A stretch of DNA of 64,000 nucleotides, taken from NCBI RefSeq assembly GCF_030246905.1, contig NZ_CP126741.1:2232001-2296000 (forward strand), read 5' to 3'. A model generated the notes under the pieces. It made no database searches. It worked only from the letters and a program-made list of their open reading frames with translations, and had not been told where the DNA came from. Below are positions 7,924-15,717 of this stretch, piece by piece (within the stretch, counting starts at the first letter, position 1; every line of letters begins with the position of its first letter). The translations under genes and the position numbers were made by a program. The DNA comes from Microbacterium sp. zg-Y818 (GTDB lineage Bacteria; Actinomycetota; Actinomycetes; Actinomycetales; Microbacteriaceae).

Positions 7924-9297
7924 CTACACGAGCAGGGAGAGCGGGTGCTGGATGCGGTCGGCGAAGGTAGCCAGCCACTGGGCGGCGAGCGCCCCATCCA
8001 GCACACGGTGGTCGGCTGAGAGAGTGACGGTCATGACCGTCGCGATGGACAGCTCTCCGTCGGGGCCGACGACCGGGCGCTTCTCGGCCGCACCGACGGC
8101 CAGGATGCCCGCGTGCGGCGGGTTGATGATGGCGGAGAAGCGGGCAGTGCCGTACATGCCGAGGTTGGAGACCGCGAATGATCCGCCCTCCAGCTCCGGC
8201 TGCTTGAGTCCGCCCGCCCGCGCCCGCTCGGCCAGATCCCGCACGGTGCGGCTGATCGCGCTCAGCGGCAGGGCCTCCACGCCGCGGACGACGGGCGTAA
8301 CGAGACCCCCGGGGATCGAAACGGCGACGCCGATGTCGACCCCGGTGAAGCGGCGCGTGGCCTCGCTGGTCCAGATCGCGTTGGCGTCCGGCACCGCGAC
8401 CATCGCCGCGGCGACGGCCTTGAGCACGAAGTCGTTGACCGAGATCTTCACGTCGGAGCGGTCGTTGATGCGCGCGCGCAGCTCGAGCACTTCATCGACG
8501 ATGCAGTCCGCCGAGAGGAGGAAATGTGGCACGGTCGTGGTGCTCTCGGTGAGCCGGCGCGCGATGGCCCGCCGCATCCCCGTGTGCGGGATGTCGGTGA
8601 AGGCGGCGGCCGGCCTCACCGCCGAGGCGGTGGAGGCGGGAGCCGGGGCGGTGGGGGCACGTGCCGGGGCGGTGGGGGCAGGTGCCTGGGCGGAGCTCGC
8701 CGGCAAGTCGTCGAGATCGCGGCGCACGATGCGTCCGTTCGGTCCCGTGCCCCTCAGGCCGGTGAGGTCGACGCCCTTCTCATGAGCGAGCTTGCGCACC
8801 AGCGGACTCGCGAACAGGCGCACGGGTTTGCCGCCCGGCTCGGGCCGTGCCGGAACCGACGACGGCGGGGCCTCCTGTTCGGGCGCGGACGTCCGGTCGG
8901 TTGCCGGCTCCCCCGGCGACTCGGGAGCGGTCTCCGGCTCGGGAGCGGTCTCCGGCTCGGGAGCAGCCGTCGGCGCGAGCGCGGGAACCGCGGCGGAGTG
9001 GGGAGCAGCGCCGGAGGAGGACACCCCGGCCGCGGCGACGGCCTCCTCAGCAGACTCACCCTCTGCGGCGAGCACGGCGATCGGGGACCCGACCGCGGCG
9101 ACGGCGCCGGCATCTACGAGGATCGCGGCGACCACACCCGCTTGCTCCGCCTCGTACTCTACGGTTGCCTTCTCGGTCTCGATCTCGACGATCTCCTGGC
9201 CTGCCTCGACGCGGTCGCCGACGGCGACGAGCCACGACTGCACGGCCGCTTCGGTGGCTCCCGCTGCGAGTGCCGGCATGCGGATGATGGCGGCCAT
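7924..9297 (-). CDS. Dihydrolipoamide acyltransferase (E2) of a 2-oxoacid dehydrogenase
   Basis: This 457-residue E2 protein transfers the acyl group from the E1-bound intermediate through a lipoyl arm to CoA. It has one lipoyl domain (residues 1-75, with EIETEKATVEYEAE containing the lipoyl Lys), a Pro/Ala/Glu-rich linker, a peripheral-subunit-binding domain (LFASPLVRKLAHEKGVDLTG near residue 160), a second linker with repeated APTAPA units, and the catalytic domain ending with SADHRVLDGA, where His and Asp are the active-site pair. It overlaps the E1 gene as TGATG. No dihydrolipoamide dehydrogenase (E3) gene is present in the window, so the complex probably borrows one. Family is clear; the oxoacid (acetoin, pyruvate or branched chain) is not. 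Confidence 0.92.
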   Translation of the reverse strand: MAAIIRMPALAAGATEAAVQSWLVAVGDRVEAGQEIVEIETEKATVEYEAEQAGVVAAILVDAGAVAAVGSPIAVLAAEGESAEEAVAAAGVSSSGAAPHSAAVPALAPTAAPEPETAPEPETAPESPGEPATDRTSAPEQEAPPSSVPARPEPGGKPVRLFASPLVRKLAHEKGVDLTGLRGTGPNGRIVRRDLDDLPASSAQAPAPTAPARAPTAPAPASTASAVRPAAAFTDIPHTGMRRAIARRLTESTTTVPHFLLSADCIVDEVLELRARINDRSDVKISVNDFVLKAVAAAMVAVPDANAIWTSEATRRFTGVDIGVAVSIPGGLVTPVVRGVEALPLSAISRTVRDLAERARAGGLKQPELEGGSFAVSNLGMYGTARFSAIINPPHAGILAVGAAEKRPVVGPDGELSIATVMTVTLSADHRVLDGALAAQWLATFADRIQHPLSLLV

Positions 9298-11486
9298 CAG
9301 CGGCCTCCCGCGTTCGTGCGCACGCGCTCGAGCCCGTCGACGACTTCCTCGGTGCGGGCGATCGCGGCGCGTTCGAGCACCTTGGAGATGCTGGGGCTGG
9401 CCTCGCCGCCGGTGACGCGCTCAACCGGCTGATCGAGCCAGTCGAACAGCCGGCGCTGCACCTCATCAGCGAGCCAGCCGCCGTACGACGTGCCGCGCGC
9501 GCCCTGCTCGACGATGAGCACAGCGCCCGTCTTCTTGACACTGCGCTCTATCGTCTCCCAGTCGAGCGATGCACGGTCGAGCCAGCGGAGGTCGATGACC
9601 TCGGCATCCACACCCGTGCTCTGAACCGCCTCGAGCGTGTGCGCGACCATCGACAGGTACGTCAGCACGGTCACCTCGGATCCTTCCCGGCGCACGGCAG
9701 CGCGCCCGGGTGGGATGACGTAGTCGAGGTCGCCCTCGGGGATCCGATCAGCGGCGCCGTACAGGTCGACGTGCTCGATGATCAGGACGGGGTCCTCGAG
9801 TGCGAGCGCCGCGTTGAGAAGGCCGATGTAGTCCGCTGCGCTTGACGCGGCGGCAATGCGCCAGCCGGGAGCGGTCGCGAAGATGCCCGCGGGGTCCATG
9901 AGGTGCTGCGACCCGTATCCGGATCCCATCGCGACCTTCGTGCGCAGCACGAGAGGCATCGTGTTGTTGTCTCCGAACATATGGCGGGCCTTGCCGACCT
10001 GGTTGAAGACCTGGTCTGCCGCTACCCACATGAAGTCGGGGTACATGAACTCGACGACGGGCCGGAAGCGACCGTCGAGCGCGATGCCGCCGGCGAGACC
10101 GAAGAACGCGTTCTCGCTGATCGGGGTGCCGATCACCCGATCGGGACCGAAGGCCGCGAGCAGACCCTTCGTGGCCCCGTTCGTGCCGCCGCTCAGGCGA
10201 TGCACGTCTTCGCCGAGCACGATGATGCGCTCGTCGGCGGCCATCCGGCGCTGCATCACGCCCGCGATGGCGTCGACGAACTTGATGTCGGTCCACGACC
10301 CCGACGCCGGGTCGGGCTCGTTCGTCGACAGCCCCGCGAGCTCGGACGCATCGCCGCGGATGCCGCGGTCCACGACGGCGGGGTCCGGCCACAAGGTCGG
10401 GACGATGCGGCGACTGCCCGGCTTGTCGGGGTCGTCTTCGACGAGCTGCGCCACCGCCTGGGCCATCGCCTCCTGCGCCTGGGTCCGCATCTGGGCCGCC
10501 TCATCAGGGCTGAGCACGGAGAGGGCAGCGAGTTCCTTCGCGACGCGTGTGATCGGGTCGCGTTCGCGCCAGCTCTTCTCCTCGCCTTTCGTGCGATAGC
10601 CGAATGCGCTTCCGGGGTATGGGCCGTTCTGGTGGAAGAACCGGTAGACCTCGGCCTCGATGATCGCGGGGCCTTCGCCGCCGCGCATGCGCTCCAGGGC
10701 TTCCTGAGTCGCCAGATGCACCGCGAGCGGATCCATCCCGTCGACTCGCCACGAGGGGATCCCGAAGCCCTGACCGCGCACCGAGAATCGGGGGTCTGCG
10801 GTGACCTCCTCAGCCCGAGTCGAGACTGCGTAGAGATTGTTCTCGATGAAGTACATGACCGGCAGCCGCCAGGCCGCTGCGAGGTTCATCGACTCGAGGA
10901 CCGATCCGATCTGGCTGGCGCCGTCGCCGAAGTAATTGATGGAGACGTCGGTAGTGCCCGAGTGCTTCTGCGCCCACGCGTTTCCTGTGGCGATGGGGGC
11001 ACCGCCTCCCACGATCGCGTTCGTGCCGAGGGCGCCGGCTTCCAGCCATTGCAGGTGCATCGACCCGCCGCGTCCGCCCGAGAATCCCTGCGCGAGGCCC
11101 AGGATCTCGGCCAGCGTGCGCTGGAGCAGCTGCTGCATCCGCTCGTCGACGATTGCCGCGGGGTCGAGCGCGCCGCCCGCCACGTGGGTGATGGCCTTGG
11201 CGAGGAACTGATGGTGACCCCGGTGGGATCCGTTGACGGCGTCCGTGGAGCGGAGGGAGACGATCGACCCGACGGCCCCGCCCTCCTGCCCGATGCTCGA
11301 GTGCGCGGGACCATGCACGAGGCCCGCGCCGGCAAGTTCGAGCACGCTCTCTTCGAACGCCCGGATCAGGTGCAGCTCGGCGAGCATCGTCGTGAGCAGC
11401 GCCGGGTCGGCGGCCCTCCAGTCGGCCGAGGTGGTGCTCAGCTCGATCCAGGGCACCCCGGTCGAGAGTTTGCGGCGTCGCGGCAT
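9297..11486 (-). CDS. Fused alpha-beta E1 component of a 2-oxoacid/acetoin dehydrogenase
   Basis: This protein of about 729 residues joins the E1 alpha and beta subunits in one chain. The alpha half (to about residue 385) carries the thiamine-diphosphate motif starting GDGASQIGSVLES and ending at FIENN. The beta half starts near FVDAIAGVMQRRMAADERII and contains GEDVHRLSGGTNGATKGL and the IGTPISENAFFGLAGG region. I prefer the ATG at 11484-11486, preceded by GGAG at 6 bp; another ATG 4 codons upstream (11496-11498) lacks a good site and would leave only a very short leader. It heads an E1-E2-ALDH operon. The fused form is usual in some oxoacid dehydrogenases of degradative clusters; the substrate is not determined. 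Confidence 0.9.
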   Translation of the reverse strand: MPRRRKLSTGVPWIELSTTSADWRAADPALLTTMLAELHLIRAFEESVLELAGAGLVHGPAHSSIGQEGGAVGSIVSLRSTDAVNGSHRGHHQFLAKAITHVAGGALDPAAIVDERMQQLLQRTLAEILGLAQGFSGGRGGSMHLQWLEAGALGTNAIVGGGAPIATGNAWAQKHSGTTDVSINYFGDGASQIGSVLESMNLAAAWRLPVMYFIENNLYAVSTRAEEVTADPRFSVRGQGFGIPSWRVDGMDPLAVHLATQEALERMRGGEGPAIIEAEVYRFFHQNGPYPGSAFGYRTKGEEKSWRERDPITRVAKELAALSVLSPDEAAQMRTQAQEAMAQAVAQLVEDDPDKPGSRRIVPTLWPDPAVVDRGIRGDASELAGLSTNEPDPASGSWTDIKFVDAIAGVMQRRMAADERIIVLGEDVHRLSGGTNGATKGLLAAFGPDRVIGTPISENAFFGLAGGIALDGRFRPVVEFMYPDFMWVAADQVFNQVGKARHMFGDNNTMPLVLRTKVAMGSGYGSQHLMDPAGIFATAPGWRIAAASSAADYIGLLNAALALEDPVLIIEHVDLYGAADRIPEGDLDYVIPPGRAAVRREGSEVTVLTYLSMVAHTLEAVQSTGVDAEVIDLRWLDRASLDWETIERSVKKTGAVLIVEQGARGTSYGGWLADEVQRRLFDWLDQPVERVTGGEASPSISKVLERAAIARTEEVVDGLERVRTNAGGR

Positions 11487-11519
11487 GTCTGTCTCCATCG
11501 ATCTTCATGCAGTGGACTC

Positions 11520-11549
11520 AACGTAGACGATGATTGCATCCAATGGCAA
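11520..11549 (-). promoter_or_regulatory. Promoter of the E1-E2-ALDH operon with spacer operator
   Basis: On the minus strand TTGCCA (11544-11549) and TACGTT (11520-11525) are 18 bp apart, the same spacing as the Liv promoter at 3056-3085. The spacer holds the identical 12-mer ATTGGATGCAAT (11533-11544) in the identical position relative to the -35 box. This repeat of both promoter and operator geometry suggests common control. Confidence 0.62.
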
Positions 11550-11597
11550 CCCTCAGGCGGAGATTTACCGCACAACTGGCGCCTCGGATCGCAATCT

Positions 11598-11608
11598 GGA
11601 TACAATCG
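11598..11608 (+). promoter_or_regulatory. Operator-like half-site and -10 upstream of the VOC gene
   Basis: GGATACAATCG repeats the left half of the operator-like motif (compare GATACAATCG at 5390-5399) and contains TACAAT (11601-11606), a plausible -10 for the gene starting at 11661. The right half is degenerate. It faces the E1 promoter across about 50 bp, so one regulator could serve both directions. Confidence 0.42.
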
Positions 11609-11660
11609 CAGTGCCCACCCTGGTGTGGCCGCTCACGCCGCCGTGACGAGAGGAGCCGGG

Positions 11661-12185
11661 ATGCCGATCCCCGGAATGACAGGCACCGACCACGTCGGCT
11701 TCACCGTGCCGGACCTCGACGAGGCAGAGCGCTTCTTCGTGGACATCCTGGGCGCTGTGCCCATCTACACCCTCGGCCCCAAACGCGCGGACGATGATTT
11801 CATGGCAGTTCAGCTCGGCGTCCACCCGCGCACGGAGATCACCGAGATCCGCTTCTACCGGCTCGGCAACGGCAGCAACATCGAACTCTTCCATTACGCC
11901 AGCGCCGATGGGCAGGGCGCTCAGCCCCGCAACAGCGACATCGGCGGCCACCACCTCGCCCTCTACGTCGACGACCTCGATGCCGCAGCCGAGTACCTGC
12001 GCGAGAGCGGCGTCGAGGTGATGGGCGAGCCGGTGCGCAGCGCCGGGGCGTCCGCAGGCCAGCGCTGGCTCTACTTCCGCAGCCCCTGGGGCATGCAGTT
12101 CGAGCTCGTCTCGTACCCCACAGGCAAGGCCTATGAGAGTGAAGCGGACACCAAGCTGTGGCATCCGTCGCATCCGGCAGAGTAG
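11661..12185 (+). CDS. VOC-superfamily (glyoxalase/dioxygenase-fold) protein
   Basis: This 174-residue protein has the paired beta-alpha-beta-beta-beta units of the vicinal oxygen chelate superfamily. Likely metal ligands are His in DHVGFTVPDLDEAERFF, His in IGGHHLALYVDDL and Glu in MQFELVSYP near the C-terminus. The start ATG has AGGAG 6 bp upstream. It is followed 4 bp later by the GntR/FCD regulator and then the semialdehyde dehydrogenase, forming a rightward operon. The family includes glyoxalases, methylmalonyl-CoA epimerases and extradiol dioxygenases; the presence of an aldehyde/oxoacid pathway next door favours a lyase or epimerase role, but this is inference. Confidence 0.82.
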   Translation: MPIPGMTGTDHVGFTVPDLDEAERFFVDILGAVPIYTLGPKRADDDFMAVQLGVHPRTEITEIRFYRLGNGSNIELFHYASADGQGAQPRNSDIGGHHLALYVDDLDAAAEYLRESGVEVMGEPVRSAGASAGQRWLYFRSPWGMQFELVSYPTGKAYESEADTKLWHPSHPAE

Positions 12186-12189
12186 AGCG

Positions 12190-12873
12190 ATGAGCGATTT
12201 CGAGACCACCCGCACGCGGGACGGAGACGCCGGTGCGCGCATCGCCGACGGCATCCGCAGCCGCATCGTCGCCGGCACCTATCCCCCGGGCACCCGCATC
12301 CGCCAGGAGGATGTCGCCGCCGAGTTCGGTGCGAGCCGCGTCCCTGTCAGAGAGGCGATCCGGCAGCTCGAGTACGAGGGACTGGTCACGGTGGTGCCGA
12401 ACTCCGGCGCGTGGGTGTCCCGCCTCACGCTCGCCGAGTGCGAGGAGGTCTACCAGATGCGCGAGCGGCTGGAACCGCTCCTTCTGCGCTACTCCGCTCC
12501 ACAGCTCGGCGCAGACGACTTGGGCCGCCTGGCCGAGCTCGCTCAGCGGATCAGCGAGGTGGGCGAGGACACCGAGACATTCCTCAGGCTTGATCGCGAG
12601 TTCCACCTCGCCAGCTACGCCACGGCCCAGACTTCGCAGCTCGACCCGCTCGTGCGCAAGCTCTGGAACACCACCGCGCCCTACCGCAGGGCCTACGTCT
12701 CATCCTGGGATGCCGATGCGCGCCGCATCGCCCACGAGGAGCACCACCTCATGGTCGCCGCCCTCAAGGACGGCGACCTCGAGGAGGCCGAACGCGTGCT
12801 CGGCGGACACATCCGCCGCACGCGGCGGCACCTCGCGCGCACGCCCCACATCTTCGACGACCACGCGCACTGA
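12190..12873 (+). CDS. GntR-family regulator, FCD (FadR) subfamily
   Basis: This 227-residue protein has an N-terminal winged helix (IADGIRSRIVAGTYPPGTRI, then REAIRQLEYEGLVTV, residues 15-75), and an all-helical FCD effector domain (AECEEVYQMRERLEPLLLR, then DREFHLASYA and EEHHLMVAAL). FCD domains often hold a metal and bind a small organic acid. The start ATG lies 4 bp after the VOC gene stop; an in-frame start 19 codons earlier would overlap that gene heavily. Being inside the VOC-GntR-SSADH operon, it probably controls it and perhaps the divergent E1 operon. The ATTG-N4-CAAT motif in nearby promoters would also suit this family. Confidence 0.9.
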   Translation: MSDFETTRTRDGDAGARIADGIRSRIVAGTYPPGTRIRQEDVAAEFGASRVPVREAIRQLEYEGLVTVVPNSGAWVSRLTLAECEEVYQMRERLEPLLLRYSAPQLGADDLGRLAELAQRISEVGEDTETFLRLDREFHLASYATAQTSQLDPLVRKLWNTTAPYRRAYVSSWDADARRIAHEEHHLMVAALKDGDLEEAERVLGGHIRRTRRHLARTPHIFDDHAH

Positions 12874-12893
12874 CCCCGATCAGGAGAGCCCTC

Positions 12894-14270
12894 ATGCCCA
12901 TCGCATCCATCAACCCCACGACAGGAGCGATCTTCGCCGAGTTCGACGAGCACGATGATCGGGAGATCGACGCACGGATCGCCGCGGCCCATGACGCATA
13001 CCAGGCGCTGCGCGCCACCGACTTCGCGACCCGCGCGGCATGGATGCACTCCACCGCCGACGTGATCGAAGCCGATGTCGATGTGGTCGCGGAGCTGATC
13101 TCCCGCGAAATGGGCAAGACGCTCGCCCAGGCGCGTGGCGAGGTGCGCAAGTCAGCAAAGGCCATGCGCTTCTACGCCGACAATGCCGAGACCTTCCTGT
13201 CCGGCTCGGCGCTCGAGGACCCGAGCGCCGTGGGAGCGTCGGCCGCGCGCACCGTGTACCAGCCCCTCGGCGTGGTCCTCGCGGTCATGCCCTGGAACTA
13301 CCCGATCTGGCAGGTGGTGCGCTTCGCCGCTCCCGCCCTCATGGCCGGCAACGCGGGACTGCTCAAGCATGCCTCCAACGTGCCGCAGGCGGCGCTCTAC
13401 CTCGACACCCTCTTCGATCGGGGCGGATTCCCCACCGGTTCTTTCGGCTCGCTGCTGATCTCGGCGGGCAAGGTCGAGAACGTGATCCGCGACCGCCGTG
13501 TCGTCGCCGTGACACTCACCGGCTCCGAGCCAGCCGGCCGTTCGGTGGCCTCGATCGCGGGCTCCGAGGTCAAACACGTCGTGCTCGAGCTGGGCGGATC
13601 GGACCCCTTCATCGTGATGCCTTCCGCCGAGCTCGACGAAGCCGTCGCCACAGCCGTCGCCTCTCGCACCTCCAACAACGGCCAGGCCTGCATCAACGCC
13701 AAGCGCTTCATCGTGCACGCGGACGTCCACGACGAGTTCGTGGAGAAGTTCGCCGCCGCCATGCGCGCGCTCCGCGTGGGAGACCCGCTTGAGGAGAGCA
13801 CCGAGGTAGGACCGCTGGCGACGAGATCGGGCCGCACGGAGCTCGCCGAGCTCGTCGAGGACGCGTTGGCCGCCGGTGCGCGAGCGGTCACCGGCGGCCG
13901 GACTCCCGACGGCGAGGGCTGGTTCTACCCTCCGACCGTACTCACCGGTGTCACCGACGGAATGCGCCTCTACCGCGAGGAGGCGTTCGGCCCTGTCGCC
14001 ACCGTCTATCGCGTGGCCGACGCCGCCGAGGCGCTGCGCATCGCCAACGACACGACCTTCGGGCTGAGTTCAGCGGTATGGACCCAGGATCCCGCCGAAG
14101 AGCATCTGCTCACGGCAGGGCTCGAAGCCGGCGCCGTGTTCATCAACGGCATGTCCGTGTCGTATCCCGAGCTGCCCTTCGGCGGAGTCAAGGACTCCGG
14201 TGTAGGCCGCGAGCTGTCCGCGGAGGGCATCCGCGAGTTCTGCAATCTGAAGTCGATCTGGAAGGCCTGA
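12894..14270 (+). CDS. gabD: Succinate-semialdehyde dehydrogenase-type aldehyde dehydrogenase
   Basis: This 458-residue enzyme is an aldehyde dehydrogenase of the short succinate-semialdehyde type, oxidising a semialdehyde to a dicarboxylate with NAD(P). The start region MPIASINPTTGAIFAEFDEH is typical of this group. Catalytic signatures are VMPWNYPIWQ, LELGGSDPFIVM (Glu base) and NNGQACINAKRFIV (Cys nucleophile). The C-terminus has the family stretch ELPFGGVKDSGVGRE. It lies 20 bp after the GntR gene with GGAG before the ATG. It could feed succinate to the TCA cycle at the end of the island's pathway; other short semialdehydes are possible. Confidence 0.85.
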   Translation: MPIASINPTTGAIFAEFDEHDDREIDARIAAAHDAYQALRATDFATRAAWMHSTADVIEADVDVVAELISREMGKTLAQARGEVRKSAKAMRFYADNAETFLSGSALEDPSAVGASAARTVYQPLGVVLAVMPWNYPIWQVVRFAAPALMAGNAGLLKHASNVPQAALYLDTLFDRGGFPTGSFGSLLISAGKVENVIRDRRVVAVTLTGSEPAGRSVASIAGSEVKHVVLELGGSDPFIVMPSAELDEAVATAVASRTSNNGQACINAKRFIVHADVHDEFVEKFAAAMRALRVGDPLEESTEVGPLATRSGRTELAELVEDALAAGARAVTGGRTPDGEGWFYPPTVLTGVTDGMRLYREEAFGPVATVYRVADAAEALRIANDTTFGLSSAVWTQDPAEEHLLTAGLEAGAVFINGMSVSYPELPFGGVKDSGVGRELSAEGIREFCNLKSIWKA

Positions 14271-14299
14271 CGGGTTCGAGCGCGGCGGCAGCCCACAGC

Positions 14300-14935
14300 C
14301 TATGCGTGCGGGACGGGGTCGTTCGCCTTCCGGTCCCGCACGAACCAGATGGCCCGCACCTCCTCGTCTCCGGCGTTCCAGAACCGGTGAGGGATCGTCG
14401 AATCGAAGACGATCGAATCGCCAGGGCGAAGCACCGTCGACTCGCCCTCCAGCTCAACGCTGAGCTGCCCCGAGATGATGACGCCGTACTCCCTGCCCTG
14501 GTGGACGATGTGGTCGGCGGGCGCCTCGGTGCCCGGCGCATAGACGACCTCGAGGAACTCCGCGTCGAGCTCGCCCATCGCGGTGAGCCGACTCCATCGC
14601 GGACCGGAGCTGAGCTTGATCGAGGGATGATCGGGGGCTCTCTGCACGATGCCCGCAGTGACCAGGTCCCGCTCCCCGGGCACGAGCGTCGGCGTCACGG
14701 GCGGCGCCGGCGGCGCCTGAGGGTCGAGGATCTCGTGCATCGGGACCCGGAGCTCAGCGGCGACGGCATACAGCGCGGGCACGCTGAAAGAGCCGATCCC
14801 GCGCTCGACCTGCGAGACGTGGCTCGCGGATACGCCGATGCGGCGGGCGAGTTCGCGCACGGTGAGCCCGGCGGCGCCGCGCAGTTCGCGCACGCGCTCG
14901 CCGACGGTGTTCCACGGCGTCTCGAGTTCGGACAT
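14300..14935 (-). CDS. XRE-cupin transcriptional regulator (copy 1)
   Basis: This 211-residue regulator has an XRE helix-turn-helix at residues 12-66 (ELRGAAGLTVRELARRIGVS then ASHVSQVERG) and a C-terminal cupin_2 domain (residues 130-205, with VVYAPGTEAPADHIVHQGRE and VLRPGDSIVFDSTIPHRFWN). Cupin-linked XRE proteins usually sense a small metabolite of the pathway they control. It lies 16 bp after a second protein of the same architecture (14952-15617), so the two are likely co-transcribed and could form heterodimers. It converges on the semialdehyde dehydrogenase gene with a 29-bp gap. Confidence 0.88.
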   Translation of the reverse strand: MSELETPWNTVGERVRELRGAAGLTVRELARRIGVSASHVSQVERGIGSFSVPALYAVAAELRVPMHEILDPQAPPAPPVTPTLVPGERDLVTAGIVQRAPDHPSIKLSSGPRWSRLTAMGELDAEFLEVVYAPGTEAPADHIVHQGREYGVIISGQLSVELEGESTVLRPGDSIVFDSTIPHRFWNAGDEEVRAIWFVRDRKANDPVPHA

Positions 14936-14951
14936 GGGATCGTCTCCTCAC

Positions 14952-15617
14952 TCAGCCGTAACTGCGGCTGTTCAGACGACCCATGGCATCGAGCACGTCC
15001 ACGGCGTTGCGGATGTCGACGGGCGCATCGACCGCAGGCGTGCGGCGGGATCCGAGGATGTACCAGACGCCCTCGGCGACGGTGTCGCCGTGATTGAAGT
15101 AGTAGTGCGGGCGCTGCGCGTCGAAGCACAGCGAGTCTCCGGCGCGAAGCACGAACGTGTCGAAGTCGAGCTTGAGTGTGAGCTCCCCGCGCACGATGTA
15201 GCCGTGCTCCACCCCGATGTGTCGCATGTGGGTCTCGTCGAGCGAGCTGGCCGCGCCTGGCTCGTACGTCGCGAGGACGGCATCGAGCCCCTCGTCGCCT
15301 CCGGCCGCGAGGCTGCGCCAGGTGACACCGTTCTGCATGGCGATCTCGGGGGCGTCCGACAGCTCCTGCACCGGGCGGCTGCGCACGCGTGGCGCCGGAG
15401 CGACCTCCGCGGGAGGACGATTGCCGAGGACCTCGTCCAGAGACAGTCCGAGGCAGCTCACGATCGCATACAGGGTGCTCACCGAGGGCTGCACCTTGCC
15501 GGTCTCGACCTGCGAGAGGAGGCTCGGAGATATGGCCGCCTCCGCCGCGGTGGCGCGAAGACTCAGGCCTCTCGCGGTGCGCGCCGCACGTATTCGTTCG
15601 CCCAACTGAGCCGTCAT
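14952..15617 (-). CDS. XRE-cupin transcriptional regulator (copy 2)
   Basis: This 221-residue regulator shares the HTH plus cupin plan of its downstream neighbour. The HTH spans residues 5-60 (RAARTARGLSLRATAAEAAI then SPSLLSQVETGKVQPS). The cupin contains VLATYEPGAASSLDETHMRH, GYIVRGELTLKL and CFDAQRPHYYFNHGD. The two proteins differ enough that a recent tandem duplication is unlikely. It begins about 100 bp downstream of the M24 gene's end on the same strand and may be the first gene of a two-regulator operon. The ligand is unknown. Confidence 0.87.
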   Translation of the reverse strand: MTAQLGERIRAARTARGLSLRATAAEAAISPSLLSQVETGKVQPSVSTLYAIVSCLGLSLDEVLGNRPPAEVAPAPRVRSRPVQELSDAPEIAMQNGVTWRSLAAGGDEGLDAVLATYEPGAASSLDETHMRHIGVEHGYIVRGELTLKLDFDTFVLRAGDSLCFDAQRPHYYFNHGDTVAEGVWYILGSRRTPAVDAPVDIRNAVDVLDAMGRLNSRSYG

Positions 15618-15717
15618 GAGCGTCCTTTCGCGTGTCCGACCCTACCTCGGCCCCATCTCTGCCGCCGAGCGCCACGGCGGCCGGCCGGCGAGCCGGCCAG
15701 CCGCAGGGCACGGCAGA

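Noticed and set aside
9903-11650. Long plus-strand open frame opposite the E1 gene and running into the VOC gene
   Set aside because: The E1 frame on the minus strand carries all expected motifs. Only the VOC portion from 11661 is real on the plus strand.
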